A stretch of DNA of 64,000 bases from positions 225,328-289,327 of the forward strand of contig JTDE01000299.1 in assembly GCA_014338405.1 (NCBI GenBank). Reading direction: 5' to 3'. Shown here one piece after another: positions 36,151 to 49,500 of the stretch. Made by a program: the position numbers and the translations under genes. The notes below the pieces were generated by a model that was not told where the DNA came from, did no database searches, and was given only the letters and a program-made list of their open reading frames with translations. This DNA comes from Paragonimus skrjabini miyazakii. Its lineage: Eukaryota > Platyhelminthes > Trematoda > Plagiorchiida > Troglotrematidae. The number at the start of each line of letters is the position of its first letter. Position 1 is the stretch's first letter.

Positions 36151-36479
36151 CGAGAAACCAATCGAATATCAGCTTCAGATTACAAAGGTCAGCTGTACAA
36201 ATGATTGATGGATCATACTCACAACGTGAACCTAACTTAATCGGATAACGGGCTGTCGTCCGACCTCACTTCAGCACAAAACGTCAACATGCGAACGATC
36301 CGAACTCTTTTTCAGTATCAGCATTCGCTTTTTCAGATTCGCCTCGAAAGCCGCGTTATCAGAAGTCAGTTGAATGATAACAGTTTTGGTTCTGGCTGCT
36401 GACAGGTCTTTTATAAACGCGTTAACATATAGAAAATAAGAGGAAATATGATGAAAAAATCAGAAACACGGCTCGATTG

Positions 36480-37045
36480 TTACCAGGGTCGCCAAATGCA
36501 ACCCAAATTGTGCAAATAGACTGAGTTATTCGACGAGTCACTGGATAAACCACTGTTGCCAAGTGAATCGGACGTGGTTACAGAGGTCTGATAGCGTAGA
36601 ACTCGCTTCTTCAAACTTGTGGATGAGGTGGGAACGGAAATCGGACACGGTGCGGCATTAAGGATCGGTCTTTCCCATTGAGGAGGACTTGTTTCTGGCG
36701 GTGAAGCTGTGGAGTGCGACGAACCGGTCGAGCCGACACCTACAGGGGTCACACAGGCTAGTCCCGCAGGAGGAATGGAATGCATATGGACAAGGTTATC
36801 CAGTGCCTCACGCCGTTGATAGGACAATGCGCGAAGTATTGCGGAAAACAAGCTGGGCAGGTTGGGTGGCTCGGAATGAATTAGATCTGTAGTGAAATGC
36901 GGGGACATGGTGTTAAGCGCGTTTTCAAACAGACGTTTAACCGTGGATTCACAACAATTGAAACCGCAAACGAACATCTTCATGTTTACGCCATCAAGAT
37001 CGGGAGGCAGTTGGACGGATTGTGATTGATGGGGGAATCTCCCAA
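36480..37045 (-). CDS. HES-type bHLH repressor, terminal exon (Orange domain and WRPW)
   Basis: The exon starts after an acceptor (TTTTTATTCATTGCAG, AG at 37047-37046). It supplies two bases completing the Val codon begun by the previous exon, then 187 residues and TAA. Residues about 20-60 of the exon resemble the Orange domain, with FVCGFNCCESTVKRLF matching the F-x-x-G-F-x-x-C-x-x-x-V pattern. A Pro/Ser/Thr-rich linker follows. The protein ends CIWRPW, the Groucho/TLE-binding tetrapeptide that closes Hairy/E(spl)/HES proteins, immediately before the stop. In the family this motif recruits the corepressor to DNA-bound dimers, often downstream of Notch. The Orange region is divergent, so the exact subfamily is uncertain. 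The frame reads open past the acceptor to 37085, which is intron. Confidence 0.94.
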
Positions 37046-39131
37046 CTGCAATGAATAAAAACGGTACGACTATAGTTGGTAACAAAATGCACGTCTAATA
37101 AAGAAATAACACTCAGCGGACTACACTGCGGCACTGCCAACGACCTCAACAAAACCGGCTCACGATACTCGAACAGCTGTGTCCATCGTTTAGTGGAAGG
37201 TTGCAAAATATACTAATTGTGTGACCCACATCCTCTTTTTTCAAACTGTCAATCTGATATCAAACCTACGTCTTCACATGTGCACTGTCTTGCATGCATC
37301 GTGCGCTGTTGGATCACGCCTCAATGCGTTTAACTGGGGTGGTATAAGCATGGGGTCGAAAAAAAGCCTGCCGCATAAGATACAAGGTTACCCAGAGATA
37401 AGCACAACCAGTCGTGGCAGGTATAGGCTGCATGAATCATTGCTTTAGTGGTAGGTTGAAAAAGCATATCAGGCGAGGAACAGAGGCGGCGGGTGAATCA
37501 ATACACCAGATTGTCAAGATTCTGAGGCTTTCATGAATATGAATATCACCCGATCACGGCGTTCAACTAAGCACGATGTTGATCGCTTCAGTCATCATCG
37601 CCTTTCCTACGTTCACTGTCCTTAGTGTCAGAATATGGTGATCCTCACCAACGTGTTGCTGCCCACGAAAACAATATCTTAACTTAGCTGTTGGAAGCAC
37701 GTGCGTAGGGACACAGATCATTTTCCTTCGCCAAAAAAAAAAAAAACTTTTGGTCGGAAATGATGATGTCCTTCACCCCAAAAATACGTCTTCGTCTACT
37801 AACGTGTTGCCTCCTAGTGTTTCGATCGAGTCATGCTTTCGATCACCTAACTGACTTAAATGGTTGAAACAACACTGGAAGTCGTTTTCAAATATTTTTT
37901 AGCCTATCGAGGTCACGTCGAAACTCTCCTGTTTTTATCTTAGTACAATCATCCTGCTGACCAAAAAAGAAGGTGAATTCCATGTTTCCATGCGAACTGT
38001 TCGACAACTCCAGTACAATGAGGACTGACGTCATCGTCGCGTAAAAGCCTACAACTTATTCCAGGAAATTAAGGTTGAAAATAAGAGTAAAAGGTAGTAC
38101 AATACTCTCCTCCATTGACGCAATATGCAACCCCTGTCATCTTGACAAAGTGACGGTGGTTAATTGACCATTAAGCCCAGAGTCGTCCATTACGATGCAC
38201 TGAGTGAACCTCACAACACAAGCGGGCATGCCAGTTAAGGTGCCCCTTGAAATACTCTACTCTTGTCTCTCAGTGAATTTTGGATAACAGGAGTACGCCA
38301 CTAGAGAGTCTGGATTTTATTCATACTGTTCTAATGAATTCACAGAGACTAGAAATTGGTACAGCTCGCACAGCATTAGTCCGAAAGTAGATGTAGATTA
38401 GCTGTTACGCTCTTTAGTCGTTCTGCTTCGGACACCCATATCCAAGAATCCCGAAAATTCAGACCCTGCATACCCTTGAAGTTCATCGGTAAATAAGACA
38501 ATAGCGGTTGAGGTCTTTTTTATCACGAGTTATACAGTGCTCGTCCCAGGAAGTAGCGCTCCTTCGAAGTATGAAACGTTTCTCACTGAGCAGTACCAAC
38601 GAAGGATCAAATCTCCCAGTATCATAAAGCGAACACTTTTGTGAAGTGTAAACGGATTTAGTCATTTCTGGGAGACACGTACGCCATTTATGTCCGACTA
38701 AGCCCTGCTTACGCTGGGGGACACAAAGCCCCGGTGATCCTTGAAATATTGGGTTTCCTTCAACTTCATAAGTGTAGAAAGGAGACATGTTGCGATATGT
38801 TAGGCAGTCTATTTTTTCTGTCCAAATCTGCCTCCTCCCTTGCGAAAGCGGTTTTGTCTAATCAGAATGACCGGGATTGTTGTTGGGGCGGAACAACGTG
38901 TTTTCTGCACCCGTCTTTTGGTTTCACTTGGGAATAATTAACGGGGACTGTCGCGTTATTCTCGGGACCAAGAGTTTCCGTGCTAATTACTACTAGAATA
39001 AGGATACGATTTCTGTCAGGCGTATGTCTATACCGTGGACGAACCAGTGTATTTTTTCGAAGGTTTACAACAATATGTTCACAGTTCGTTCACTCTGTGC
39101 AATCACAGACGCAAAACATGCAAGTTATATA

Positions 39132-39801
39132 TGACAGATAGGGATAGACAGGGTACGGACACGCATACGTTCACATCAAGTATTATGTCATCAACACCAC
39201 GGCGACCCGATGGGTTGCCTCAACCACTTTTGCATACACAACGCCGACTGGTGGGCTCTGATAATCTCGTAAATGACGCCAGATGCAAACTGAAGTTTGC
39301 CCTATCCCGTACGTATGCGGCTGCCCAATTGCGTTCGGCTAAAACCACTAAGAACCAGTTCTACATAATCGCGAACGCAGTTTGTCTAGGTATCCTGTCT
39401 CTCTACCAGTTCGCTTGCGGCTGCAGTAACGTTTACATATGCAGAACAGATCGACAGCTATCTTAGCGAGTGGCAGAACACTTCCTGAAATGTCTAAACA
39501 GCTGATGACAATTATATCAGACCAGTGATTGCGCTGATCCATATAGTGCATCGTTAATTGCCAGACACCTCATGACAACGGGTCACCAAGTTGACGCACT
39601 AGCTCATTGGAAATACTGTCACACAATCATAACCCGAAGCTACTGGTCTTTAGCAAAGCTATGTTGATGAGGACTCACCAGCCGGCGCTACGAGCACAAA
39701 AGTGGTTGAAGCAACCCATCGGATTGCCGTAGTGCTGATGACAGTACTTGGTGTGAATGTATACGAGACCGCAACCTCGCCTGGCTCTGTTTGCCTGTCG
39801 T
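39132..39801. repeat. Inverted repeat pair flanking a PLE fragment, in the HES intron
   Basis: The left arm (39132-39256) and right arm (39667-39801) are diverged reverse complements. The best block is CCGATGGGTTGC.TCAACCACTTTTG, together with matching flanks on both sides. Both arms have the same peptide-like reading, Asp-Gly-Leu-(Pro/Leu)-Gln-Pro-Leu-Leu. PLEs are known to have terminal repeats in direct or inverted orientation, so these could be PLE terminal repeats. Confidence 0.7.
39283..39640 (+). pseudogene. Penelope-like element GIY-YIG endonuclease fragment
   Basis: The plus strand reads LSRTYAAAQLRSAKTTKN, then LYQFACGCSNVYICRTDRQL, a stop, RVAEHFLKCLNS, further stops, and ARHLMTTGHQVDALAHWK. 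These are the conserved blocks of the C-terminal endonuclease of PLEs: the Tyr...Tyr-Ile-x-x-Thr core (normally YIG-R-T; Gly is Cys here) and the R-x-x-E-H segment. Internal stops show it is dead. No reverse transcriptase precedes it, so it is a 5'-truncated copy. It is antisense to the HES gene within its intron. Confidence 0.8.
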
Positions 39802-40825
39802 AGTTAACCTGCAAGTTTCATGTTCCCGACGGATAAGATCAAACAAACTGTTAGCATATCGCAATATTTCTTTCTGCAACTTGGTCTACCATATTCACAC
39901 ACCAATCGGGTAATCTAAAACTTTACCACATATTACACAGGAACCTAAACTAAGGCTTGTTTTACTGACCTAGGGGAAGGGCGAGATGTAACGTAGTTTG
40001 GTTCAAATCAACTTCACTTTCCTGAACCAAGTGCACAGTAAGCTAATTTTGACAGGTCTGGCGTGGGATTGTGGGTCAGGGGTGGTGAAATCCACACCAA
40101 ACCAACGCTTATCAAGTGATCACTGACATGAAAGCGACACACATAAGTGAAGACTTGCGTTCAGCACGGCTGATAAAAGATGTTCCTTTCTCACGAAAAT
40201 AAAATGAACGGGGAGCCGGACAGTCAAACCGTATTATTAGCATGGTGAGTGAAGCAGAACACGGAGAAAAGTAAATGCACATAATCATGTCGTTACTTTG
40301 CAACAAACGCTAGTTGCCACTCGATTGCAGATAGTAGCATCGTTTACCTCGACGGCTAGTCCTTTATATTTTACGTAATAAGAACAAGCTGTACACAGGG
40401 GTTACTGGATTGGATAATTCCCGTCAAGGAGTATATAGCTGTCCTGATGATACTTCAGCATTAAACACGACCGAATGTCGAAAATAAAGTCATCATACCC
40501 GGAATATCGCACATTTAGCCAGATCGGTTTCCATGACATAAAAATGTCACTCAAGAAGTAACACTTACATCGAAGAAATATTTCTGAGAACGCAAACAAA
40601 CATCGGCAATTCATACCGTGTGCCGGTTACAACATACACGACAAGAAGGTGAGACCCAATCGAAGCTGAACGAGGTTGAAAGAATATGTAAGATGGGGTT
40701 ACACTGTAGTGATCAGAAATAATGATCCTCCCATTCCAACACAAACAGCCTTACGTGTAACGAAAAGTATGAAATCAGGGCAAATAACCGTACCAAGGAA
40801 TGCAAACGCTAAGCTGGAAACTCAC

Positions 40826-40889
40826 CGTTCACGGCACCTCTGACAAACGTGACAGCCTGTTCCAGGATGTCTGCCTTTTCAAGCTTGTG
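40826..40889 (-). CDS. HES-type bHLH repressor, helix 2 exon
   Basis: This 64-base exon lies between acceptor CGTTTTAGCAG (AG at 40891-40890) and donor AACG|GTGAGT. It encodes HKLEKADILEQAVTFVRGAV plus Asn and one extra base. HKLEKADILE is the signature end of loop and start of helix 2 in Hairy/E(spl)/HES proteins. Helix 2 then diverges (the family usually has TVxHL where this has AVTFV). The extra G joins TT of the terminal exon to give Val, so phases agree. The preceding intron falls in the bHLH loop, where vertebrate HES genes also have one. Confidence 0.93.
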
Positions 40890-41755
40890 CTGCTAAAACG
40901 ACAGAAAATGCTCGTTTCAAGCCAGTTGTAAAACATCAACTTTGACTGATGTAGCGCATACAGTAGCCGTCTGGATTGGCAAAACACCAATCTATCCAGC
41001 TCAGTTTAGACCTACTGTAAATACGAAATACAAGCGATTTAACCAGTGTAACTCTGTCCTACGTTCAAACTGTATATCACGCACACACATGCAAAAATAA
41101 CCATCTGATTCTGTTTTCCGAAAAAGAACTGGTTGTGATACAAACAAAATCCAGAAGCCTATCGATAAACGCTTACAGTATCGTCAGACGGTGTTATTTG
41201 CAGATTAACTTTCTAGCACACATCACTTGGTGCCATATTGTGAGCTGGGCACCTTCAGACTACCCAAACTTGAGCATTCCAGGTGATCGCGGTCCGAACT
41301 GACCACCGCAATTATTGGTATTCGGCGTCGTTATCACGGCGCTACCACGTGCACTTCGCGTGGGCAACAATGGGGTTTACAGCCATTTAACATACTAGGT
41401 AACATAATGCGGCTGGAAGACCTCAGGTTGCCCAACCCTGAGATCGATTTTCCCCCCTATTCCATGCCGGCGTCTAACACATTGGGCTATTTCTCACTTG
41501 TCAACAAAAAAATAGGACCAATCAGGGACAGTACAATGAATATTCCCCACCACGTCATGACCCAATTTCAACAGATTCACGAACTAGACAACACGGTCTG
41601 AAATCGTCGGGTAGGTTAAACAACGAACTACAGCGCTACCGACCAGTGCCATCCATCAATCCAAGCACGCGCATTCCACTTCAAAATGTGCTTGGTTGGT
41701 ATCCACTTCCCAAACCCCCGGCATGAACACTTCACTTTGCGCGTCATTAGCTTAC

Positions 41756-41881
41756 CCCCGAAGTTGTTACAGATGCAGACGTAGCGTCTGTAATCGCAGC
41801 GTCGGTGACCAAACTCTTCAGTTCGTCTAGTGCACGATTAATGCGTTCCCGACGTCGCTTTTCCATCAACGGTTTGTTTCG
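41756..41881 (-). CDS. HES-type bHLH repressor, basic region and helix 1 exon
   Basis: This exon has 126 bases, exactly 42 codons in phase 0 at both ends, between a pyrimidine-rich acceptor (CTCTCTTTTTGACAG) and donor TCGGGG|GTAAGC. It encodes NKPLMEKRRRERIN followed by RALDELKSLVTDAA and a Thr/Ser/Ala-rich loop. The basic region has the Pro (KPLMEKRRR) typical of HES proteins, which favour N-box or class C sites over the canonical E box, and the invariant Glu and Arg contacts. No start codon lies in this exon. A 27-base candidate first exon in phase 0 at 42087-42113 (MDDLTSFAS) exists but has a poor donor (GTGTAG), so the true 5' end is unresolved. Confidence 0.95.
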
Positions 41882-44800
41882 CTGTCAAAAAGAGAGGATG
41901 AAGGTAAATAAAAGTCACAACACATCACAAAAACGTGAGGATGATGAGTAGGAACACGGAAACAAAATGAATAGCACCACAATTCCACACAAGCCACGGT
42001 TACAGATCGAATGCGTCCCCACTTGAGATTTCAGACGCTCACTGGTCAACCACACGTGACAGTCGCAGCTCGACAACTCACTACACCGATGCAAATGAGG
42101 TCAAATCGTCCATGAAAGGAATCAACCTGGATCTAGAATAGACTCGCCTTGGTCATTGCAGATGACGGACATTTGATATACGACCAATTCTCATCAGAAA
42201 TATTAATATCGGTGTCATTACCAGAGGCATTCTAGTAGTCTTTACAAGCGTTGGTTATGCAGTAACGGGAGTTTTCTTCCTTTGGACAGAAATGCACAGT
42301 CGTAAGGCTTTTTTCTTCTTCAACAGAAGCTACACCGAATGGCTCAAATACATCTGCCTAGAACGCTGTAAAATCCCTCGGTCCATAGTATACTTCCACG
42401 TTGTTAGCACAAAGTATTCGAATCAGAAGAAAGGCGATGAAAACGTGATTATCTATCGTGATAGTTGAGGGATACTTAGTGACGATCTGGTCAAAAAAGT
42501 GAGCCCTTCACAACAATTAGTAACAATGGATCATACCCCCCCCCCAAGTTGGCAATATTGGTCAACCGTTGATTAACCAACACTGTAAGCATAGCCTATT
42601 CATTGCTAGTTTAGTGCTAAACGGCAATAACACTTCAAATATGTTAACAACCGCTCAAATTGATTCGCCTCTCGCTCAGTGTTCCAAACGTTTATGTGAT
42701 CGGTTGTATCTGTACAGCTATCAATGAAATTAAACTTATGATAAAGGAAACATCCGCGACACTTCTCATGCTTGAAGACAAGTGACGGGAGTTAGGTCAT
42801 GAACTGAAAGGAGTAATGCGGAACACGGATAAAACAAAACTGATTTGAAATATAAGAGATAATTCGAGCATGAGTTTAGATCTGTTTCTGCAGGTTCGTC
42901 CAATCCGTTAATTTGTCTTCATAGGTCAACTGATCGTAATGTCAGTCTGAAAACATCCATGAGGACTGTAATCATAAATAATGCATGCTGTCGTGCTGTG
43001 GTAAATGGATGAACGTCAGCATAAGGTTCATTAATGACGAACAGTAAAAGTTACGACAGCTGAGACGGAACCTTCGATCATGTGTATGCTGTAAATGCAT
43101 TTTGGCCAACTCTATTTACTTACTCATCTTTGAATGACGGGGCCTGAATTCATAGCACACATTTCACAAATCCAGGTATAGCGCGTACCCACTTGTCCAC
43201 TACAAAGTAATTAGCACAATCACCTACTTTAGTCAGATTCGTCATTCAGATACGGTTGCCAATTGTCCAACAAAAGAAATTGAATCTGCTGTACAAAACA
43301 TAAGCTTGGCAATGGGACAGGCACTACCGATCGCAGAACGTTTGCAGACTGACAACTGAGGTTTACATCAGTAGAATGTCTCACTCCATAGCGTGCGGTC
43401 AGCGCTCAGTGAATTAAAGACAAACATTGAACCGGATAATTTCAATCCGTCACAGCGGCGGACAAGAGCTCCTATTAAGCTGACCTAGGCCCCGGGCTAC
43501 GTTGCACATTGGTTTACCCACCATCCCCATCACGCTAACTGATCACTGTTCCTCGGGCGTTCGTATGTGCACCTGACGATTCGCGTAACCGAATCTCTTA
43601 TCATGGTAAACAATCTGTGCCATTTCCGCAGCGCCAGCTGGTAGTACCCCACTTACGGTCGTCATTACCCATCACAACGCTGAGGATTTTTGAAAGACGT
43701 TTATCCATTTCAAAATAATACGAAGCGAAGCCCGAGGAAAACAACTTACTAGCCCATCCATTTGGTTGATCCCCTAAACACAAAGCGACGTCTGAGTACG
43801 TGGGAACACATTCGCATTCTATGGACAGGTGTCATAAGAAAAAGTACTAGTGACGGCATGTTAGTGTGGGCCTTGGTAAATCGATAACTGAAGATAAACG
43901 GATAATCAGTCATGTGAGGATAGGTCAATTAAGCATTAAGAAGCGCAACGTTGAAAGAAAAAACGATGCGAATTCGGTTCCCAAGAAAAATGAACCTACG
44001 ACAGACTTCGAAAGTCAAAATATACCGTCTATAATTGCCCGTGAGATCCGTTTGCATGACTAGCGATGTAAAGAAACAAGCAGGGGTAGGGCACATCGAT
44101 CTGCGTCAAATGCAAATAACGATACCAAGACAACAACAATAACAGCTAACCCATGAGAATCTTGCCAACCATTCAAAGAACGCTGAACTATTGTCCATAG
44201 TTTGGTAACTGCAGTATGAGAAGGTCAATCACAAACAGGGCGTAGATTCATGTGAGTACAATCTCACATCGAGTGGGAATCCTAATAGAAAACCTTGATA
44301 CTTGATAAGATGTAGATATTCAACCTGATCTGCCCGATGCACGGAGGTGGTATTGGAATGGCCTTAAAAGGGAGGTGACATACTTTGATACCAAACTCAG
44401 GGACAGATGGACACTGATGGTTTTTTGTACGCTAATAGCTATGAGCGTGAATGGATAGGCCGTACTGAGTGATGAAGAAACTCATGCTACACTTGGCATT
44501 TACTGGCAGAACAGTGCTTCGGCCACGAAAAAGTGAGTTCTGTTTCACGGGTTGCATGTGCAGGACTGACCAACTTGTAGCCCCGACATGGACTCGATCG
44601 AAAACCTCTGCAAAATACTCGCTCAAATGCATCGTTAAAGTGTGTAGCCTGAACCCAGTTATTGTGACACAGCGTGTTGCCTTGTTGTTGGCGCAAAATT
44701 AATTTTTGATTGCGTGAGTCACATGCATGTCTTACTGGACCTTCAACTCACGCATGCTCGTGTCGTCCACTATAACAGGAATGTTGCTGGAACTCGCATT

Positions 44801-46399
44801 TCGGAAGAACGCTGTCTCTTGGTGGTTCCACATTGCACAGAGTTGGTTTACGATTATAACGAGCAATCGAAATCAGAACGTTTGTCTTGTTTGTTAGGCT
44901 ATCTTCTATCCTCTTGTCAAGAACATTTCAAGACGTTGTAGAGAATTCTTCAAGAATAAATCGTTATTCATTTTTACCAAAGAAAAACCTTCTGAGGTGA
45001 AATTATTTTGCAGTTTATCTTCCAATTTTCCTAGATATTGTTTCACAAATGCAAAAACTCCCGTTTTGCCCACAAAAGTCCGATGTATATCGCACATCAG
45101 TATTTCGACTTCTAACATCTAGTTCGGAAGCACCAATAATAGAAAAAAACTGGTTGGTCTTACAATTTTATCACTAGCTTACCTTTTGTGGACAGAACAT
45201 TATGACCACTGTGCCCAGAAGGATTCTTGTAAACTATGGGGGAATGCTAGTATTGATTGTCATGTTCCAGAGGGAGTATTCATTGGCGAGCGGTATACTG
45301 GTCGGTCAGATCGATACCTTAAAATGTTTCTGGCTCTGATAGGTTTGTCTCTCTTTTGCTGGCCTTCCGAAAAAAAAATTATTTGGTTTGTAAGTTCGCC
45401 CACAAGCAACAGTGTTACTTAGACCAAGTCCGAAATTCGGTTCTTGTCATTTGGACGGTAGGCTTAGCGGACTAGCCAGCCAAAGAGTACCCAAGCTTTT
45501 CTTGCACTGCTACCGGCTTCGTACTCGGCCTCATACCACACGCACGCACACGAAAACGCTAGCCAAGTCAATGGCCATCACGCCCACTTTGAGCTGAGGT
45601 ACCAGATACGAAGGTAAGCAAACTAAGGTCTGGGCTGAGCGTACGCCGAACCGTTTGCAGGTTCGGCAATGGCAACTTAACTAGCGTCTCACCCAGTCGC
45701 AAAATGGCGCGGGGACGAAAGCCGAACAGATAAGAAGGGACAAGATTCCGTCACGGAACGAAAAAAAACACTCTCATCCATGCGTGAGGAGCCTGCAGCC
45801 AACACAGCCAACCTAGTCTGATTCAGAGGCTGGTGCAATTCAACATTTATAACCTAGGCGGTAGCAACCGATTAACTTGATTACTCGTTGAATCGAGTGT
45901 TAGACGGTACAAAAAACGTAAATATAAATACAGAGACGAGGTCACATTGACGAGTGATAAAATGAACCGTGCTGAACGAGTGCGCAGCAGACGGAACCCA
46001 ACTGGAGCTGAACCAACAACTCAGACATTGGATGTCTCCACGGCATCGACAACAAACGCGATTAGAAGTGCACGTGCAATCAGTCGTCTTTTATCCTGAC
46101 AATTTAAATAACTTTCTGTGGGGGGGATTTGAATAGCTGTTCAGTATGACTCATTAACATCCGCGCTAGTGAGTGAAACACTCCGGTTGTTCATAAAACT
46201 CTCGAACCCAGCGTCTGGGTACCAGATCAGTTATTCATAGGTCACGCAAGAAAATCGTCCAAAGTGGACCTGACCCAAACTCATGCAACTCAGTCTGTTA
46301 GTCGAAGCGATATTATTCCTGTTCCGTCTACAACACAACTGTCTCGATAGTTTCGTTCCGTGTGTACCAAAAGGCAACTCGAACAGAGGGGGGTACACT
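41882..46399. other. Non-coding or HES 5' region; nothing firm
   Basis: This stretch should contain the HES start exon and promoter, but I could not fix them. 41280-41370 (intron 1) and 41632 contain GGTAGCGC-like motifs on the minus strand, reminiscent of the E repeat. A C homopolymer lies at 42536-42544. A 45-codon Met-to-stop frame (45201-45338 +) with one hydrophobic segment (YGGMLVLIVMF) is noted without support. The other frames look random. Confidence 0.35.
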
Positions 46400-46515
46400 A
46401 CATGGTGTTTGTTGCCTTACGACATACTAAGTTATGGGGAGATTGACAGCGTCAGGCTGCCCAAACCCAGTCAGCAGCAATCGAGGTAACCGGCGCCTTA
46501 ACCACCGAGCTACCG
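46400..46515 (-). repeat. Possible second tRNA-derived SINE (family E)
   Basis: The minus strand of 46495-46512 reads TAGCTCGGTGGTTAAGGC, very close to the 5' part of a tRNA with its A box. The downstream CAGCCTGACGC region resembles 41405-41440. No clear B box at normal spacing was found, so this is a tRNA-like head of a decayed SINE and not a tRNA. Confidence 0.4.
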
Positions 46516-49500
46516 CGAACACACAAAGGACATCTGTCATCTAAGAAACGCTTCAGACCATTGGAACCGTTACTGAGAACGAAGAGTCAATTATTCGATG
46601 TGTCTATCGTGGATGAGCAGTTCGAAATCTGCGTTTCAGCCCATGCAACTTCAGAACTATGCATTTGCGCAATAGCTCCTGGCGTTCACTATTCAGATAG
46701 CACCCCACCCGAGGCAACTAAACCAATTATACAAACCAAGTACCTTCTCCATAGGCACGGGGTTGGTTGTCAAGCTAAACGTCTCGTGATGAATCTCGCC
46801 TAAGCCTACTCATCAAAGTGTTAGCCAACAATCGGATATTCAGACCAAACTGCACTTACTGGATATCGCTCGCAATCTATCGCATTCACACCTGTTTTCA
46901 ACCAACCCCTTTAAAAAGAAGAAGCTTCGTTCTTGAGCTTCACCCTGAGTAGTTGGTCAGTATGTCATGTTTTTGTCGCGTTAAAGAAGCCCATCCTCGA
47001 ATGACAAAAGTAGCCAAAATGATTGAGTGCACTGGGCACCACTTCAACTGATCAAACTTCGAATGAGAACCCAACACGGATAGGCCCAATTGCTGCCAGA
47101 AAATGTGTGCAAAGTAAACAGTTCAATCGCTCCGTTAAAAATACAGGACAGCTCAGTTTCGTTCAAATGATGATTCGAAAGATCGATCGATCAGGACACT
47201 GCGCAGTCGAGGTGACAAACAGGCAGATTAACTGTCCGAGGCGGTAGCTGAATTAATCAGTTCAAGTCAACGGTGCACTCTACGCACTTTGAAAAGTTAA
47301 CTTTATCTGCACATTGACTGGCGTTCTCAGAAGAAATTTTTTTTAATTGACCTACACAATCATCATCACTATCAAATGCAGAAATACACCAGTGGTTTTT
47401 ATGGATGACTAACTGCCATACAATTATGAAGAAGAAAAGTAAGCTCCATCCATAAAAAAACGGAAAGGGAAAGGACCTGATTACTAAATACAAACCATCC
47501 ATACTCAAAAACTCAACTTCAATGAGACTACACTTTGCATGCAAAAAGCCGAGTTGTAATTGGAAGGAACAGATCACCAACAGGACGGCTAGCTTGCTTC
47601 GATTCCACTGCCCCGCGTGATTACGTCTCTCACCAAACAGCAACATTCACGCCACCAAGCCCGATTAGTCGCCATCTCATTTAAAGTTTTCAGCCACCGA
47701 GTGTGAGTCGTGAGGACCCGATCCCCGAGCACCAGACTGGCCTAAAGTGGTCAACCTCTTATTGAACGACTTCATTATCTAAGCGAGGTCATTTGTCCAC
47801 CTCGCACCCTACATAGGTTGGCCGCGGAATCGACAAAAAGTGCTCGGCGTTGCAGACGACTAACTGGCACCCTTAGTACACGACAAATAAAACATCCTAG
47901 TCTACGCGACCTCAAAGATTTAAGGTGAGGGATTTTCCGTCAATCACAATCGAATACCCACCTGCTAACCTCTTCGTTGCTTACTCGTTGGTGCTATCCG
48001 ACGCGAGCAATCGAACCCAGACATCAATGGTCAAATACCTGAAGACGATTCAAGTGTTCTACCCTGAGCAGCCAAGTTTCGCTATCGTAGTGACCTGGAG
48101 ATAACCCCGGTCTGCCTGTTCTACGATGTGCAAAATTCTTCCCAAAATCTCAGTTCACACTGTACATAGGACCTTAAGGATCTTCGTCTGCCTGGTGCAT
48201 TCGATCGCGTTTGTTTGATTGCATGCTTGTCGGCCTATGCACGCCACTGGCGCCATACACTTTTCCGGCTTGCTCGCCCGCCCGACGGTCGGATCCTCAA
48301 CCTACTTAGCTTTCTTCGCGTACCGATGTCGTTTAGCGCTGACTGAGACCTACTGTGATTATCCTGCAATATACTTCCGGTCTCCTGCAATTATTTGTAT
48401 TCTCAATTCGCGTCTGGAATTCAGTGTGTATACCTGCACTTATGCACTCAACTCTCACCGCCGCAACCCTTAAGCCTTTAGGGAAATGTCTCTCTGTCGT
48501 CAGAGGTGTTTTAGGTTAGCGAATACCACCCTAGCCATAGATATACACGCTTGCAATTCATTCCCTAAGACTCCAATCCAACTGATGCAGTTTCACAAGT
48601 ACACAAAAAGATCAACAACCTCCATTTCATTTACCAACATTAAATCTACGAAATCAGTAATTCTGTAGAAACACTTAGCATTTTGAGGCTGCAAAACACT
48701 CCGAAACGTTCAGCAGAGCGCGAAATAGAATCTAGCATTGTCTGTGTTACTTGGAACTTGTCAAAACAATACCTGGTCTTCAGCATAATCTAGATCAGTC
48801 TTCCACCAGGTAGGAGTTCACACTGGTATTACGAAATACGATTAAGTCGACGGGCTGCTTACGAAAAATCACATTGTCGCATGACCGATATTTTAAAATA
48901 CCATAAACAACGGAGAAATAAAGGAGCAGTACATCCGGCAGAAAAGCGCACACACTAATAAATCGGCTGACTGATTGGTGTGAGGTGGTGAGACTCAAAG
49001 GGTTTTCAGTTTTGTTGATCTGAATAGCTACTGATTACTATGGACCGAACGATGAGAGGAGGGGCCTTGGCTAATTGTCCTGTTGGAGGACGTAAATAAA
49101 GGTTTTTTAACATTCAAACCGCGTTATTGATCCGACAAAAAAACAATGGCTTCAGACAAACTGTAGGATTTAATTGTTTGAAAATAGTGAAAATGTACGG
49201 TTATCTACAAACATTGTAATGTATCCGAGCCATAGAGGTGTGATGTTAGGACCTGTCTACGGGTTATACACGGTAACAAACCGGAGTAAATAGACGCTAA
49301 TGAGTGTATGAAGGCACGATTTAACAATTCAAGGCTTGCTGCGGCGACCACTCAGGTAAAACGATTATTTTCCCCACGTTGATGGCAAAACCTTTCACGT
49401 TATTCAATGATAACCAAATTATTCATATTCTGCACTATCGAAACTATTCGGTCGCTTGAAAACTGGAGTTCGACAGACTGCTGTACTATAGTCCGGACGA

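Larger units (their letters stand above)
37046..40825 (-). other. HES intron 2 (about 3.8 kb)
   Basis: Donor GTGAGT at 40825-40820 and acceptor at 37047-37046 bound this intron. Apart from the inverted repeat and PLE fragment at 39132-39801 and an A tract at 37732-37745, no feature was seen in 37046-39131 or 39802-40825. Confidence 0.85.

Noticed and set aside
46495..46512. tRNA gene on the minus strand from the A-box-like sequence
   Set aside because: Only the 5' part of a tRNA is recognisable; no T arm at the correct distance.
46860..46960. A seventh SINE B copy
   Set aside because: Word-level resemblance around the ribozyme region is too weak to support by eye.
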